Counted from the first letter of the stretch, positions 23,322 through 33,138 are shown. The stretch is 64,000 bases of DNA from Bacteroidales bacterium (GCA_017509755.1 JAFWOY010000029.1:140010-204009), one strand, 5' to 3'. The notes: generated by a model from the sequence alone, not told the origin. Translations and numbers: made by a program.

Positions 23322-24179
23322 TTAACCCTCCTGATGATTGTGGTGGTGATGATGTTCGTGCTGATGGCCCTCACCGTCTTCGCAGCAACCGTCTTCGCAG
23401 CCCTCTTCACAGCAGCAGTCGTCATCTTCCGCTGCAGCAGCGGCCTTCTTTTCCAAGAAAGGCATATAGGCCTTGAACCAGGTGTCGAGCGCTGCGTCGA
23501 GACCGTTGCAGGTCATCGTAGCACCCGTGATGGCATCGATTTTAGACCGGTCCTCTTTCGGAGCGCCGCCCTTGATGATGCCGAACGGATTGTCCGGATG
23601 GGCAAAATCTACTGCTTTGCCCTTGAACTGTTCGCGGAACCAGGCCTCGTCTTTGATCTTGGCGCCCAGACCCGGAGTCTCACTCTCATGGTCGAAATAG
23701 GCACCGACAATCTCCGAGCAGTCGGCATTGAAGGCGATGTATCCCCAGATCGGGCCCCAGAGGCCGGCGCCGTAGCAAGGAATCACATTGATATCTTCGC
23801 CGTCTTTCTCAAAGACATAGACAGGAAGGGAAGGATTGCCGGAAGCGATGTTCTTGTTCTCCAGTTTCAGGTTGTCCTGCAACTCGATGCCGGTGACTTC
23901 GGTTTCGAGTTCACCGGTCTTGTTGCCCTGGGCGTCGATCAGGAAGGCCGTCTTGATGTTCTCGCTGTACATTTCGAGGACCTTGTCATTGCCCAGTTTG
24001 CCGAGGTCTTCCTTACTCGAGAAGCCGGCAGCCGTCAGCATCTGGCTGATGGTCTCCGCCTTGATGTTGGCCTGCTGCTTGGGCTTGAGCGCCATCGCCG
24101 CGATGGACAGGATGGCGGCCGCTACGACGACGATGAGCGTCGTGTAGACAATCGTATATACGTTGCTGTTGGTATTCAT
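23322..24179 (-). CDS. nqrC: Na+-translocating NADH:quinone reductase subunit C with Cys/His-rich C-terminal tail
   Basis: A 285-residue subunit with one N-terminal membrane helix (about 8-31) and a periplasmic FMN domain. The covalent-FMN motif is intact: DAITGATMTCNG, with T221 as the flavin-bearing residue. The oddity is the C terminus: after about residue 243, where the family normally ends, there is a tail of some 42 residues with an Ala run, acidic residues, six cysteines (CCC, C, CC) and eight histidines including HHHHH. The frame is clean and meets nqrD after 3 nt, so the tail is real coding sequence. It looks able to bind metal (Ni, Zn, Cu or Fe); function unknown. Confidence 0.96.
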   Translation of the reverse strand: MNTNSNVYTIVYTTLIVVVAAAILSIAAMALKPKQQANIKAETISQMLTAAGFSSKEDLGKLGNDKVLEMYSENIKTAFLIDAQGNKTGELETEVTGIELQDNLKLENKNIASGNPSLPVYVFEKDGEDINVIPCYGAGLWGPIWGYIAFNADCSEIVGAYFDHESETPGLGAKIKDEAWFREQFKGKAVDFAHPDNPFGIIKGGAPKEDRSKIDAITGATMTCNGLDAALDTWFKAYMPFLEKKAAAAAEDDDCCCEEGCEDGCCEDGEGHQHEHHHHHNHQEG

Positions 24180-24181
24180 GG

Positions 24182-25357
24182 CTAGACGGTTTTAGCCCGC
24201 TTCAGACGGCGGTTGACATTGGCGCTGACAACATAGTGGTCGATCAGCGGAGCGAAGGTGTTCATCAGCAGGATGGCGAGCATCATTCCCTCCGGATAGC
24301 CCGGGTTGAAGAGACGCACCGTGATGCAGAGCGCACCGATCAGGAAACCGTAGATCCACTTGCCGGTCTCGGTCTGGGCCGAGGTGACCGGGTCGGTGGC
24401 CATGAAGACGGTACCGAAAGCGAAGCCGCCCATCAGGAGCTGCTCCCAGCAAGGGATATCGGTCACACCGAAAGAGGTGCCGAGCCAGCCCACAAACAGG
24501 GCGCCGAGGACGGAGGAGCACATGATCTTCCAACTTGCCACACCCGTGCAGAGGAGGATCAGCGCACCGAGGAGGATGGCGATGACGGAAGTCTCACCCA
24601 CCGCACCGGGAATGTCACCGAGGAACAGGTTCCAGGCACTGGTGCCGGCTGCGGACAGGCCGTCGAGCGAAGCGTGGGAAAGCGGCGTCGCGCCCGAGAG
24701 GGCATCCACGACTTCCCCGCCCTTCCAGGGCGTGCCGCCGGCCAGGGCCTTGTTCAGGCCGCCGACCCAGATCGAGTCGCCCGACATCTTGCTCGGATAG
24801 GAGAAGAACAGGAAGGCACGCGCCAGCAGCGCCGGGTTCCAGATATTCATGCCCGTACCGCCGAAGACCTCTTTGCCGATGATTACGGCAAAGGCGACGG
24901 CGATGGCAAGCATCCACCAGGGAACATCGACCGGCACGATGAGCGGAATGATGAAGCCGCTCACCAGGTAGCCTTCACTCACCTCATGGCCCTTCATCTG
25001 GGCAGAGGCGAACTCAATGCCGAGACCGACGATATAAGAGATCAGGTAGAGCGGGATGATCTTCACGAAACCATACCACACCATCTGCCAGAAGCCCCAG
25101 CCCAGGCCGAAGACCTTGCTGTGCTGGAAGCCGAGGTTCCAGATACCGAACAGGAGGGCCGGCATCAGGGCGATCACGACGATGATCAGGAGGCGTTTCA
25201 GGTCCACGCAGTCCTTGACGTGCGTACCGCCCTTGCGGGTGGTGCGGTTCGGCACGAAGAAGAAGGTCTCGAACGCATCGAACGAGGAATGGAGCCAACT
25301 CAGTTTTCCACCTTCGGAAAAGGTCGGCCTCACTTTATCGAAAAAATTCTTTGCCAT
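24182..25357 (-). CDS. nqrB: Na+-translocating NADH:quinone reductase subunit B
   Basis: A polytopic membrane subunit of 391 residues carrying riboflavin and covalent FMN. The FMN attachment motif DALSGATPLS is present near residue 215, with the Thr of SGAT as the bonding residue. About ten hydrophobic segments are visible. NqrB forms the main sodium channel together with NqrD and NqrE. It starts 12 nt after nqrA, with AAGGAGG upstream, and ends 2 nt before nqrC. Confidence 0.97.
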   Translation of the reverse strand: MAKNFFDKVRPTFSEGGKLSWLHSSFDAFETFFFVPNRTTRKGGTHVKDCVDLKRLLIIVVIALMPALLFGIWNLGFQHSKVFGLGWGFWQMVWYGFVKIIPLYLISYIVGLGIEFASAQMKGHEVSEGYLVSGFIIPLIVPVDVPWWMLAIAVAFAVIIGKEVFGGTGMNIWNPALLARAFLFFSYPSKMSGDSIWVGGLNKALAGGTPWKGGEVVDALSGATPLSHASLDGLSAAGTSAWNLFLGDIPGAVGETSVIAILLGALILLCTGVASWKIMCSSVLGALFVGWLGTSFGVTDIPCWEQLLMGGFAFGTVFMATDPVTSAQTETGKWIYGFLIGALCITVRLFNPGYPEGMMLAILLMNTFAPLIDHYVVSANVNRRLKRAKTV

Positions 25358-25369
25358 GGCGGATCCTCC

Positions 25370-26716
25370 TTACATTTCTTTCATCATCAGTTCAATGCCT
25401 TCGCGGATGATCTTCTGGATCTCGATCTTCGAAGGGCACACATATTCGCAAAGCGCCACGTCTTCCTCGACCACCTCGTAGATGCCGAGCTGCTCCATCT
25501 TGTCGAGGTCGCCGGCCAGGCAGGCCTTGAACAGGTAGAGCGGGTAGATGTCCATCGGGAGCACTTTGTCATAGACATCGTTCATCAGGAACGGGCGTTC
25601 CCCGCCGTTCTCGTTGGTGTCCATGTCGTATTTCTTGCGGCGCAGGAAGGCAGGATAGGCGCGCGACACGGAGAATTTCTTGCTCCGCAGCGGGTTGATC
25701 CAACCGAACATCTCGTAGTAGTTGCCTTCCTTGAGCACGCTCACCTGATCGTCGTAGAAGCCCAGGAAGCCATCGGCTCCGACAGCTTCACCGGAAAGGA
25801 CGTCACCACTGACGATGCGGACATCCTCCTTCGGGAAATAAGCCGCCAGGTCTGCCATGCAGACGCCGGCGGGTACTTCGGCGTAAGACGGGTTGATGGC
25901 GGCCGGGCCGGCGACGGCAATCGTGCGGCAGGCGTCATACACGCCTTTGAGGAAGAAACGGCCGATGACGGCCACAAGCGGCAGGCTGACGGTCCACACC
26001 ACTTCACCCTTGTTGATCGGGCTGATGTGGTTGATCTGGACGCCGACGTTGCCGGCGGGATGCGGGCCTTCGAACTGATGGAAAATCACGCCGCTGAGTT
26101 TGTGGAACTCACTGCCGGCATAGTTCTTCGCCGCAAGGGAGAGATGGACCCCGCCCTTGGTAAGCCGGCCCAGGGCGTCGATACCGGCCTGGATGGCTGC
26201 AAGGTCATTTTTCAGGGTAAAATCCCAGTCTGCGCCGAGCGGCGCCGTATTCATGGCGGAGATAAAGATGGCTTTCGGTTCGGCCTGCGGATCCGCAACC
26301 GTGCCGAAGGGACGCTGTTTGAGGCAGGGCCAGAGGCCGCTCTTGAGCAGCATTTCCGTCATTCCCTTCTTGTCGAGCGAGGAGATCTTGGGCACATCAA
26401 ACCGGACGGCCTCCTTCTTCCCGTCCGCTTTGACCCGGACGGCCAGGAGTTTCCGCTTGTCGCCGCGCACGACGGCATCGACCGTTCCGCTGACCGGCGA
26501 ACAGAACACCATCTCCGGACATTTCTTGTCGGAGAAGAGCGGTGTACCAGCCTTGACGCTGTCGCCTTCCTTCACCAGGAGGCGCGGTACCATGCCACGG
26601 AAATCAGTCGGTTTGACAGCCACCAGATCCGGAGAGACTTGCAGGGTCACCTCGCAAAGGGCTGCCCCCGCAATGGGGAGGTCCAGACCCTTTTTCAATC
26701 TGATTTGATCTGACAT
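25370..26716 (-). CDS. nqrA: Na+-translocating NADH:quinone reductase subunit A
   Basis: A 448-residue soluble peripheral subunit, first gene of the operon. It starts MSDQIRLKKGLDLPIAG, the conserved N terminus of NqrA, which sets the start at 26716; an upstream in-frame codon at 26761 would add a stretch without family similarity. Other family text: GMVPRLLVKEGDSVKAGTPLF (about 41-61) and CEYVCPSKIEIQKIIREG near the C terminus. The promoter element TAACTTTG lies about 43 nt upstream, back to back with the pcrA promoter. Confidence 0.97.
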   Translation of the reverse strand: MSDQIRLKKGLDLPIAGAALCEVTLQVSPDLVAVKPTDFRGMVPRLLVKEGDSVKAGTPLFSDKKCPEMVFCSPVSGTVDAVVRGDKRKLLAVRVKADGKKEAVRFDVPKISSLDKKGMTEMLLKSGLWPCLKQRPFGTVADPQAEPKAIFISAMNTAPLGADWDFTLKNDLAAIQAGIDALGRLTKGGVHLSLAAKNYAGSEFHKLSGVIFHQFEGPHPAGNVGVQINHISPINKGEVVWTVSLPLVAVIGRFFLKGVYDACRTIAVAGPAAINPSYAEVPAGVCMADLAAYFPKEDVRIVSGDVLSGEAVGADGFLGFYDDQVSVLKEGNYYEMFGWINPLRSKKFSVSRAYPAFLRRKKYDMDTNENGGERPFLMNDVYDKVLPMDIYPLYLFKACLAGDLDKMEQLGIYEVVEEDVALCEYVCPSKIEIQKIIREGIELMMKEM

Positions 26717-26758
26717 TGAAATTATTTGGTTAATAGTAAATAGTTTACAATAATGGGG

Positions 26759-26766
26759 CAAAGTTA
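26759..26766 (-). promoter_or_regulatory. nqr operon -7 element
   Basis: The minus strand reads TAACTTTG, followed by CCCC; the nqrA ATG lies about 43 nt downstream. Confidence 0.6.
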
Positions 26767-26792
26767 CCTATAAAATGTCAGTAAAAAAAGTA

Positions 26793-26800
26793 TATTTTTG
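26793..26800 (+). promoter_or_regulatory. pcrA -7 element
   Basis: TATTTTTG lies only 4 nt before the first ATG at 26805, with a second ATG at 26808. Transcription would start at or within a few bases of the start codon, suggesting a leaderless or nearly leaderless mRNA. Confidence 0.5.
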
Positions 26801-26804
26801 CACT

Positions 26805-29195
26805 ATGATGAACAATTCACAAACAGACCTGTTCGAAGGGTTGAACAGCGCGCAGAAAGCCGCTGTAGCGTGTACGGAAGGGCCTTCGCTCATCATCGCG
26901 GGGGCCGGTTCAGGAAAGACGAGGGTGCTGACCTGCCGGGTCGCACACATTCTGGAGGGAGACTGCAGGCCTGGGGAAGTGATGGCCCTTACTTTTACCA
27001 AAAAGGCGGCGGGAGAGATGAAGGAGCGCGTGGCTTCCCTGATCGGGGAGCGGAAGGCCCGCTGGGTACAGATGGGCACGTTCCACTCCATCTTCATCCG
27101 ATTCCTCCGGGAGTATGCCTCCCTGCTCGGCTATCCCGACCATTTCACCATCTACGACCAGACCGACTCCCGCAGCGTCATCAAACAATGCGTCAAGGAA
27201 TTGGACCTGGATGAAAAGTACTACAAGGCCACCTTGGTCCAAAGCCTCATCTCGAAGGCCAAGAACGACCTGATCACCGTCAACGGCTACCGGGCCAACG
27301 TGGAACTGACCGAGCAGGACCGGGCGTCACGCCGGCCGCGCCTGGCCGATGTCTATGCCCTCTACCAGCAGAAATGCCTGGCAGCCGGTGCCATGGATTT
27401 CGATGACATCCTGCTGCAGATGAACATCCTGCTCAAACGGTTTCCCGAAGCCTGCGCCGCCATTGCGGGCCGGTTCCGCTACATCCTCGTGGACGAGTAC
27501 CAGGACACGAACCGCGCCCAGTACTTCATCCTGCGCCGGCTCGCCGAGCCGCACCACAACCTCTGCGTCGTGGGCGACGATTCGCAGAGCATCTACGGGT
27601 TCCGCGGCGCCCGCATCGAGAATATCCTCCGTTTCAAGCAGGATTATCCCGAGGCCAGGGAATTCCGCCTGGAACAGAACTACCGTTCCACCCAGACCAT
27701 CGTGGCGGCCGCCAACAGCCTGATCGCCCACAACGAACGCCGGCTTCACAAAGAGTGCTTCTCCCGGGCCGGCACCGGCGAGAAAATCGGCGTGATCAAA
27801 GCCTACACGGAAAGCGAGGAAGCCCACCTGGTCGCATCCTCGATCATCGAACGCATCTACAGCACGAAGGCATCCTACGACAGCTTCGCCATCCTCTACC
27901 GGACGAATGCCCAGTCCCGTGCCTTCGAGGAAGCCTTGCGCAAACGCAATCTCCCCTACCGCATCTACGGCGGCCATTCGTTCTACGAACGCGCCGAGAT
28001 CAAGGATATGCTGGCCTATTTCAAACTGGCCGTCAATCCGCAGGACAACGAGTCATTCCGCCGGGTCATCAATGTCCCGGCCCGCGGCATCGGTGAAACG
28101 ACGCTCGACCGCCTCGCAACTGCCGCAGCTACCGCCGGCTGTCCGCTTTACAACGCACCGTTGCTCGAAAACGAAAAGCTCTACGCTGCCGGGTTGAAAG
28201 ACGCCGCCATCCGGAAACTGCGCGATTTCGCGGCCATGATGGAACCGCTTGCCGAGCAGACGGAAAAGTCCGACTGCTACCGGCTGGCCATGGAGATCGG
28301 AAATAAGTCCGGCTACCTGCAGGCACTGGGCAGCGATACCTCGCCCGAAGGACTCGGCCGGCTCGAAAACGTGGAGGAGCTTTTCAACAGCATCAAGGAG
28401 TACAGCGAAGAAGAAGCCGAGATGCGGAAGATCCTTTCGGAAGACGGCGAGGAACCGGTCGATACCACCGTGACGATGGGCGACTATCTGGAGAACATCT
28501 ACCTGATGAGCGAGGTGGAAAAAGACGACTCGCAGGATCCCGAACGCGACCAGACCAACAAGATCGTCCTGATGACGGTCCACGCCGCCAAGGGCCTGGA
28601 GTTCCCCTACGTCTATATCGCCGGCATGGAAGAGAACCTCTTTCCATCCGAGAGCATGAACGACACGCCCGACAAGATCGAAGAAGAACGACGTCTTTTC
28701 TACGTCGCCCTTACCCGGGCGGAGAAAGCCGTCACGGTGTCCTACGCCCAGAACCGCCGAAAATGGGGCAGCGAAGAATCCAACCGTCCTTCACGCTTCC
28801 TCCGGGAGATAGACCGGCAATACTATGCCATCGAACCCGACACCGACCAGAACCGCTACGATCCGTTCCCGCAGACAAGGTTCCGTTCGTCCGACTTCGA
28901 GACCTACCGCCGGCCGGAGCAGTCACGCACCTGGCAGCGTCCAGCCACTCCACCTAAGCCGCAGCCCATAGTCCGACCCACTCCTTCCCCATCGGTCCAC
29001 ACGCCGAGTCCGGGCTTCTCCCCGTCTCCCGTCGCCGACCTGCAGGTTGGCCGACGCGTCGAACATGACCGTTTCGGTTACGGCACTATCCTGTCCATGG
29101 AAGGTGAAGGACCCAACAAAAAAGCCGTTGTCGAATTCGACAACGGCGGCACCAAGACACTTCTGCTAAAATTTGCTAAACTTCGCCTTGTTTAA
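26805..29195 (+). CDS. pcrA: ATP-dependent DNA helicase PcrA/UvrD
   Basis: A 796-residue SF1A helicase. Motifs: LNSAQKAAV (Q motif), AGAGSGKTRVL (Walker A, near 35), TFTKKAAGEMKERV (Ia), LVDEYQDTNRAQY (II, near 230), GDDSQSIYGFRGA (III), LEQNYRST (IV), VHAAKGLEFPYVYIAG (V, near 595) and FYVALTRAEKAV (VI). The C terminus has a Pro-rich linker and a Tudor-like end (VGRRVEHDRFGYGTILSMEG) that binds RNA polymerase in PcrA. Acts in repair and replication-fork maintenance. The start could be 26805 or 26808; both lie directly behind a -7 element. Confidence 0.96.
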   Translation: MMNNSQTDLFEGLNSAQKAAVACTEGPSLIIAGAGSGKTRVLTCRVAHILEGDCRPGEVMALTFTKKAAGEMKERVASLIGERKARWVQMGTFHSIFIRFLREYASLLGYPDHFTIYDQTDSRSVIKQCVKELDLDEKYYKATLVQSLISKAKNDLITVNGYRANVELTEQDRASRRPRLADVYALYQQKCLAAGAMDFDDILLQMNILLKRFPEACAAIAGRFRYILVDEYQDTNRAQYFILRRLAEPHHNLCVVGDDSQSIYGFRGARIENILRFKQDYPEAREFRLEQNYRSTQTIVAAANSLIAHNERRLHKECFSRAGTGEKIGVIKAYTESEEAHLVASSIIERIYSTKASYDSFAILYRTNAQSRAFEEALRKRNLPYRIYGGHSFYERAEIKDMLAYFKLAVNPQDNESFRRVINVPARGIGETTLDRLATAAATAGCPLYNAPLLENEKLYAAGLKDAAIRKLRDFAAMMEPLAEQTEKSDCYRLAMEIGNKSGYLQALGSDTSPEGLGRLENVEELFNSIKEYSEEEAEMRKILSEDGEEPVDTTVTMGDYLENIYLMSEVEKDDSQDPERDQTNKIVLMTVHAAKGLEFPYVYIAGMEENLFPSESMNDTPDKIEEERRLFYVALTRAEKAVTVSYAQNRRKWGSEESNRPSRFLREIDRQYYAIEPDTDQNRYDPFPQTRFRSSDFETYRRPEQSRTWQRPATPPKPQPIVRPTPSPSVHTPSPGFSPSPVADLQVGRRVEHDRFGYGTILSMEGEGPNKKAVVEFDNGGTKTLLLKFAKLRLV

Positions 29196-29281
29196 CACAT
29201 GACGAGCCTTTTCAATGGCATAGGTTTTGTAACGAAAGGGTCGAAGTTTTTCATAGTTTAAGTTTAAGTTTAGGTTAGTAG

Positions 29282-29312
29282 TCGGGGTGAGTGCCGGTAG
29301 CGCTCACCCCGA
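29282..29312 (+). terminator. hairpin after pcrA
   Basis: Perfect 10-bp arms TCGGGGTGAG (29282-29291) and CTCACCCCGA (29303-29312), followed by TGAATTTTATTT. Probably terminates pcrA; it may also serve the convergent M14 gene. Just upstream is a TTTAAG repeat (about 29258-29276). Confidence 0.7.
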
Positions 29313-29346
29313 TGAATTTTATTTCAACGCCTCCGGCCGGATTCGT

Positions 29347-31815
29347 TTAGAGCTTGTCTCCGAAGAGCAGCGCGTTGGAAAGGATGTGATTGGTACCGAG
29401 CCAGTAGGCACGATAGGCGAAGTCTTCCTGGATATAGAGGATGCGGCCATTGGCTTTGCGCTGCAGCGCGACAAGCGGAGTACCGGCAATCTTCGCCAGC
29501 TGCTCCGGCGTCACATAGCCGGAACGGTAGGGTTCGGCCGCATAGCGCATGAGCACTTCGGCTTCCGGCGCGACGGTCCAGACATTCGCGCCGTTCTTGT
29601 ACACATCGATGGCCGGCTGGTTGTAGCCCCAGAAAAGCGGGCTCTGTTGCGCCATCTCCGCACTCAGGACCAGGCCGCTGACACCGCGTCCCCCTTCACT
29701 CTTGATACAGTCGCCTCCTACTTTGTCGGCAAAGACATGCGCTTCCCCTACGAGAATGAGCGTACCCCCCGCTTCGACCCATTTCGAAATCTTTTCCCAG
29801 GCCTCTGCGGAAGCCGTATCAGGGCCCATACCGCGGCCCATGAAAACCATCACGTCGTAACGGTCTGCATCGAAGCCTCTGCCCATCAGCGTGCTGTAAT
29901 TGACAAGCGAATGATTCATGCCAAAATGAGCGTCGAGCATATGCCAGAAAGCGCCCTGCTGCGTCGAAGAGCCGATGTCGGTGATGATGGCTGTACGCGG
30001 CTGGTGTACAGGGGTTCGCACCTGCTCCAGGAAAGCTTTGCGGTCGCGCCGCTTGTCGGGAACCGCCGTCACTTCAACGGCACATTCAGCGGCAAGCCCG
30101 GACAGGCATGCATACAGCGCATCCCCGTCACACGGCTGTCCCTCAACCGGAACCACAAGTGTTCCGTCGCCGGCTACCTCCACTTTGATTCCCTGTTTCT
30201 GAAGAGCCGTAATCAGATAGGGCGCATAGAACTCCGCGCTCGCAAACCGATATCCCAGGGGGCTGACACCGGACATCTTCCCGGCGGGAAGCGTCGCAGT
30301 CGTGATCTTCTCTCCAAGGGCCGGCGCGGCAGTTACAGTGCCATAGTCGAGGTTGTACCCACGGGCCGGCGACCAGGTTGAAACATCGTAGAAACGGTCA
30401 TCCTGGAAGGTCGTGATATCTTCAAAAATGCCTTTGATCTTGTAGTAGTGCCGCTGCCGGAAAGGCACGAAGAACTTCGTCTCCTCACCCACGACAGGAT
30501 AGACTTCGATTTCGTGCAGCAGCAGGTTCTGCAGGAAATTGAACGCGATACCCCGGTTGCCCCGGGCGCTCAGCACATAACCGGCAGCCGGGTCAGCTTC
30601 GGAGGCACGCCGTGCATCCTGGAAGAAACGGCGCTGATAGTCCTTGATGGCTGCAGCGTGCGCGACCGCCCCGTCAACGACACCGATGGCAGCGCTCGCC
30701 TGCCAGCATACGGTTTCGCCGAAGGAATGGACGCCGAATTCGCTATAATCACGGACATGTCCACGGGTGGAAGAAAGCTCGTGAAGCATGCACACCGAGC
30801 CTTGGATATCGCCGTAGCATCCGCCTTTGCCGATAAAGAAATCATCGTAGCCGCGACCGCTGAAATGCGGAACCCCGAGGGTGTCGAGATATTGACCGAC
30901 GGTCGCTTCAATCTTGCGGGTAAGATCCTGATTCTCTTGGGGAATATACTGATAGGTACGATTGGGGTCGCCAGGGCTGTAGTAATAGAGGCCGTCCCGG
31001 GAAGAACCCATCTCGTGGAGATCGAGCAGCACATTGGGCATCCAATGCTCATACATGGTCACAAGGTTGCGGCCCTCGGGATACTGGGCCGTGAGCCAGT
31101 CGCGGTTGCAGTCCATCCAGTAGTGGTTGGAGCGGGATGAAGGCGTTACCTCACGGTATTCCCGGGCCTGGTTGTCGACGAAATGGTTGAGGCTCGCATT
31201 GGTGTTGACCCACATCGCAAAGCGGCTCATTCCATCCGGATTCTGCGCAGGAACCACCAGCAGTACCGTGTTTTCCAGCATCGATTCCACCGCCTTGTCC
31301 TCGACCGCCGCATAATAGAACAAGACGGCGATGAGGCCCTGGGCACCCGAGATCTCGTTGCCATGGATGGTGGCGCTCAGATCGACCACCAGCGGCATCT
31401 GGTCGAGATTGAGTCCGGCCGACTGGGTCGCATCGGTCACCCGGAGATGTTCCTCGCGAATCTGTTCCAGGCGTCGTTGATTAGCCGGCGAGGTGATGCA
31501 GACCTGCAGGAAACGCCGCCGCTCGAACGTGTAGCCATAGCGTTCGACCGATACCCTGTCGGAAGCCTTTTCCAGATAGTCCACATACCGTGTGATATCG
31601 CCCCAGTCGGCGAGCCGTTCGTCCAGTTCAAAACCCAGGAATTCCTGGGGAGACAAGATTGCCGGATTATACTGCGCCCCTTTCACGGGAAGGAAGCGCT
31701 CGATGGAGGAAGCGGGAGAAGGAGTCCCGGAAGGCAGGCCCGGCTGCGCCAGCATCGGAGCGACCGAAGCGAAGACCAGCAACCAGGCGAGGGTAAAGGC
31801 AAAATATCGTTTCAT
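29347..31815 (-). CDS. secreted M14-family zinc carboxypeptidase
   Basis: An 822-residue exported protein with signal peptide (cleavage near residue 23, PMLAQ). The peptidase domain is at about 60-350: DLSATIHGNEISGAQ carries the zinc ligands H and E (HxxE, near 154-157), and a second histidine is expected near MDCNRDW to MYEHWMPN, with LHELSSTRGH further on. The C-terminal half (about 560-800) contains a glutamine amidotransferase-like/DUF4350-type region (NYSTLMGRGFDADRYDVMVFMGRG). Likely periplasmic or outer-membrane degradation of peptides. A second, shorter M14 protein lies at 58240-59880. It is downstream of the rRNA methyltransferase gene (24-nt gap). Confidence 0.88.
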   Translation of the reverse strand: MKRYFAFTLAWLLVFASVAPMLAQPGLPSGTPSPASSIERFLPVKGAQYNPAILSPQEFLGFELDERLADWGDITRYVDYLEKASDRVSVERYGYTFERRRFLQVCITSPANQRRLEQIREEHLRVTDATQSAGLNLDQMPLVVDLSATIHGNEISGAQGLIAVLFYYAAVEDKAVESMLENTVLLVVPAQNPDGMSRFAMWVNTNASLNHFVDNQAREYREVTPSSRSNHYWMDCNRDWLTAQYPEGRNLVTMYEHWMPNVLLDLHEMGSSRDGLYYYSPGDPNRTYQYIPQENQDLTRKIEATVGQYLDTLGVPHFSGRGYDDFFIGKGGCYGDIQGSVCMLHELSSTRGHVRDYSEFGVHSFGETVCWQASAAIGVVDGAVAHAAAIKDYQRRFFQDARRASEADPAAGYVLSARGNRGIAFNFLQNLLLHEIEVYPVVGEETKFFVPFRQRHYYKIKGIFEDITTFQDDRFYDVSTWSPARGYNLDYGTVTAAPALGEKITTATLPAGKMSGVSPLGYRFASAEFYAPYLITALQKQGIKVEVAGDGTLVVPVEGQPCDGDALYACLSGLAAECAVEVTAVPDKRRDRKAFLEQVRTPVHQPRTAIITDIGSSTQQGAFWHMLDAHFGMNHSLVNYSTLMGRGFDADRYDVMVFMGRGMGPDTASAEAWEKISKWVEAGGTLILVGEAHVFADKVGGDCIKSEGGRGVSGLVLSAEMAQQSPLFWGYNQPAIDVYKNGANVWTVAPEAEVLMRYAAEPYRSGYVTPEQLAKIAGTPLVALQRKANGRILYIQEDFAYRAYWLGTNHILSNALLFGDKL

Positions 31816-31839
31816 AATTATCAGAAAGTATTCTTATTT

Positions 31840-33138
31840 CTACATACGGATCCGGATACGGCGGGATGCGGGAAGCAGCGAGTTGCAACGGTTACCCAGG
31901 TTTTTGACAAAGCCGAGTCCTTGCCCTTCATAAGTCAGGAGCAGGAACCCGCGCGGGGCGTCGGCCAAGGTCAGCGGTTCCTTCGAGAGGAAACGCAGTG
32001 CCTCTTCACGGTTGACAGCGACGGTTTCGGACGACAGCCGCATTCCTTTGGCGGCCAGCAATTCCATCCCTTCATCCCGTACGCACGACAAGGCAAAATC
32101 AGCTTCCGGCACCAGGTCCCGCCCTTTGACCGTCGCCACTGCCGTGCCCGAGGCAATGATTTTCAGCGACTTTCCGAGTTTGGAAAGATCACCGGCGAAT
32201 GCCTTCGGAAAGACTTTGACCAAGTCATCTTTCTGCACCAGCGTCAAAGCGGCCTCTCCGGACGGCGAAGACCGGAAACTGCCGTCCTTGCGCAACAAAG
32301 CCGCGAAAAAGCCCTCCCCCCGCGCTTCGCCCGGATAGAAATGCCGCATCGAAAGCAACTCGGCGCCCAGCGAGGATGCAATCCACCCGGCATTGTCTTC
32401 ATCTTCCTGCCTGTTGAACGTGCAGGTGGAATAGACCAGGAATCCGCCGTCGGCCAGGGCGGGCCACACGGCGGAAAGGATGCGGCGCTGCCGGGCAGCA
32501 CAAAGCCGCACAGCATCAGGCGACCATTCCTCAACGGCCTTCGCGTCCTTCCGGAACATACCCTCACCCGAGCACGGCGCATCGACTACAACAACGTCGA
32601 AAAAGCCCCGCAGGGGCGTGAACGCCGAAGGATCGGAGGAAGTAACCACCGCTCCAGGGACACCCCACCGGGCCACGTTTTCAGCCAGGATCGTAGCCCG
32701 GGAAGGGACGATCTCATTGGCCACCAACAGGGACCGATGGCCGCCATGGGAAAGCAACTGCGTCGTTTTTCCGCCCGGCGCGGCACAAAGATCCAAGACG
32801 CGAAGACCGTCCGGTCCGCCCAAGGCGGCGGCAGCCTGGTCGAACAAGGCTCCGACATACATGGAAGAGGCCTCCTGGACATAATAAGCACCCGCATGGA
32901 ACCAGGGATCCAACGTAAAGGACGGGCGTTCCCGCAGATAGAGTCCCTCTTCCGGAGCCCATTCCACGGGCTCGGCGGCAAGCGGTCCGAAATGCGCCCG
33001 CAAATCGGGCAGAGACCGTTTGAAAGGATTGACGCGCACGGATACCGGAGGATCCGAAGCAAGAGCGTCCAAAACCCGCTCAGCCCGCTCCAGGCCGAGA
33101 CTTTCGCGCAATCCGTTGATAAATTCCGAAGGAAACAT
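31840..33138 (-). CDS. RsmB/RsmF-type rRNA (cytosine-5) methyltransferase
   Basis: A 432-residue SAM-dependent enzyme. Motif I is LDLCAAPGGKTTQLLS, near residue 110. The catalytic cysteines are in VVDAPCSGEGMFRKD (near 175-189) and YSTCTFNRQEDE (near 225). N-terminal text FVVRVN-like (PVSVRVNPFKRS) matches the family's substrate-binding arm, and the C terminus carries the RsmF-like PUA-type extension. The ATG at 33138 is chosen since upstream in-frame codons would run into the divergent promoter. It should methylate 16S rRNA in the cytoplasm. Confidence 0.92.
   Translation of the reverse strand: MFPSEFINGLRESLGLERAERVLDALASDPPVSVRVNPFKRSLPDLRAHFGPLAAEPVEWAPEEGLYLRERPSFTLDPWFHAGAYYVQEASSMYVGALFDQAAAALGGPDGLRVLDLCAAPGGKTTQLLSHGGHRSLLVANEIVPSRATILAENVARWGVPGAVVTSSDPSAFTPLRGFFDVVVVDAPCSGEGMFRKDAKAVEEWSPDAVRLCAARQRRILSAVWPALADGGFLVYSTCTFNRQEDEDNAGWIASSLGAELLSMRHFYPGEARGEGFFAALLRKDGSFRSSPSGEAALTLVQKDDLVKVFPKAFAGDLSKLGKSLKIIASGTAVATVKGRDLVPEADFALSCVRDEGMELLAAKGMRLSSETVAVNREEALRFLSKEPLTLADAPRGFLLLTYEGQGLGFVKNLGNRCNSLLPASRRIRIRM

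Noticed and set aside
24236..26713. An 825-codon plus-strand frame opposite nqrA and nqrB
   Set aside because: Antisense to well conserved Nqr subunits; no protein-like motif and no promoter or RBS.
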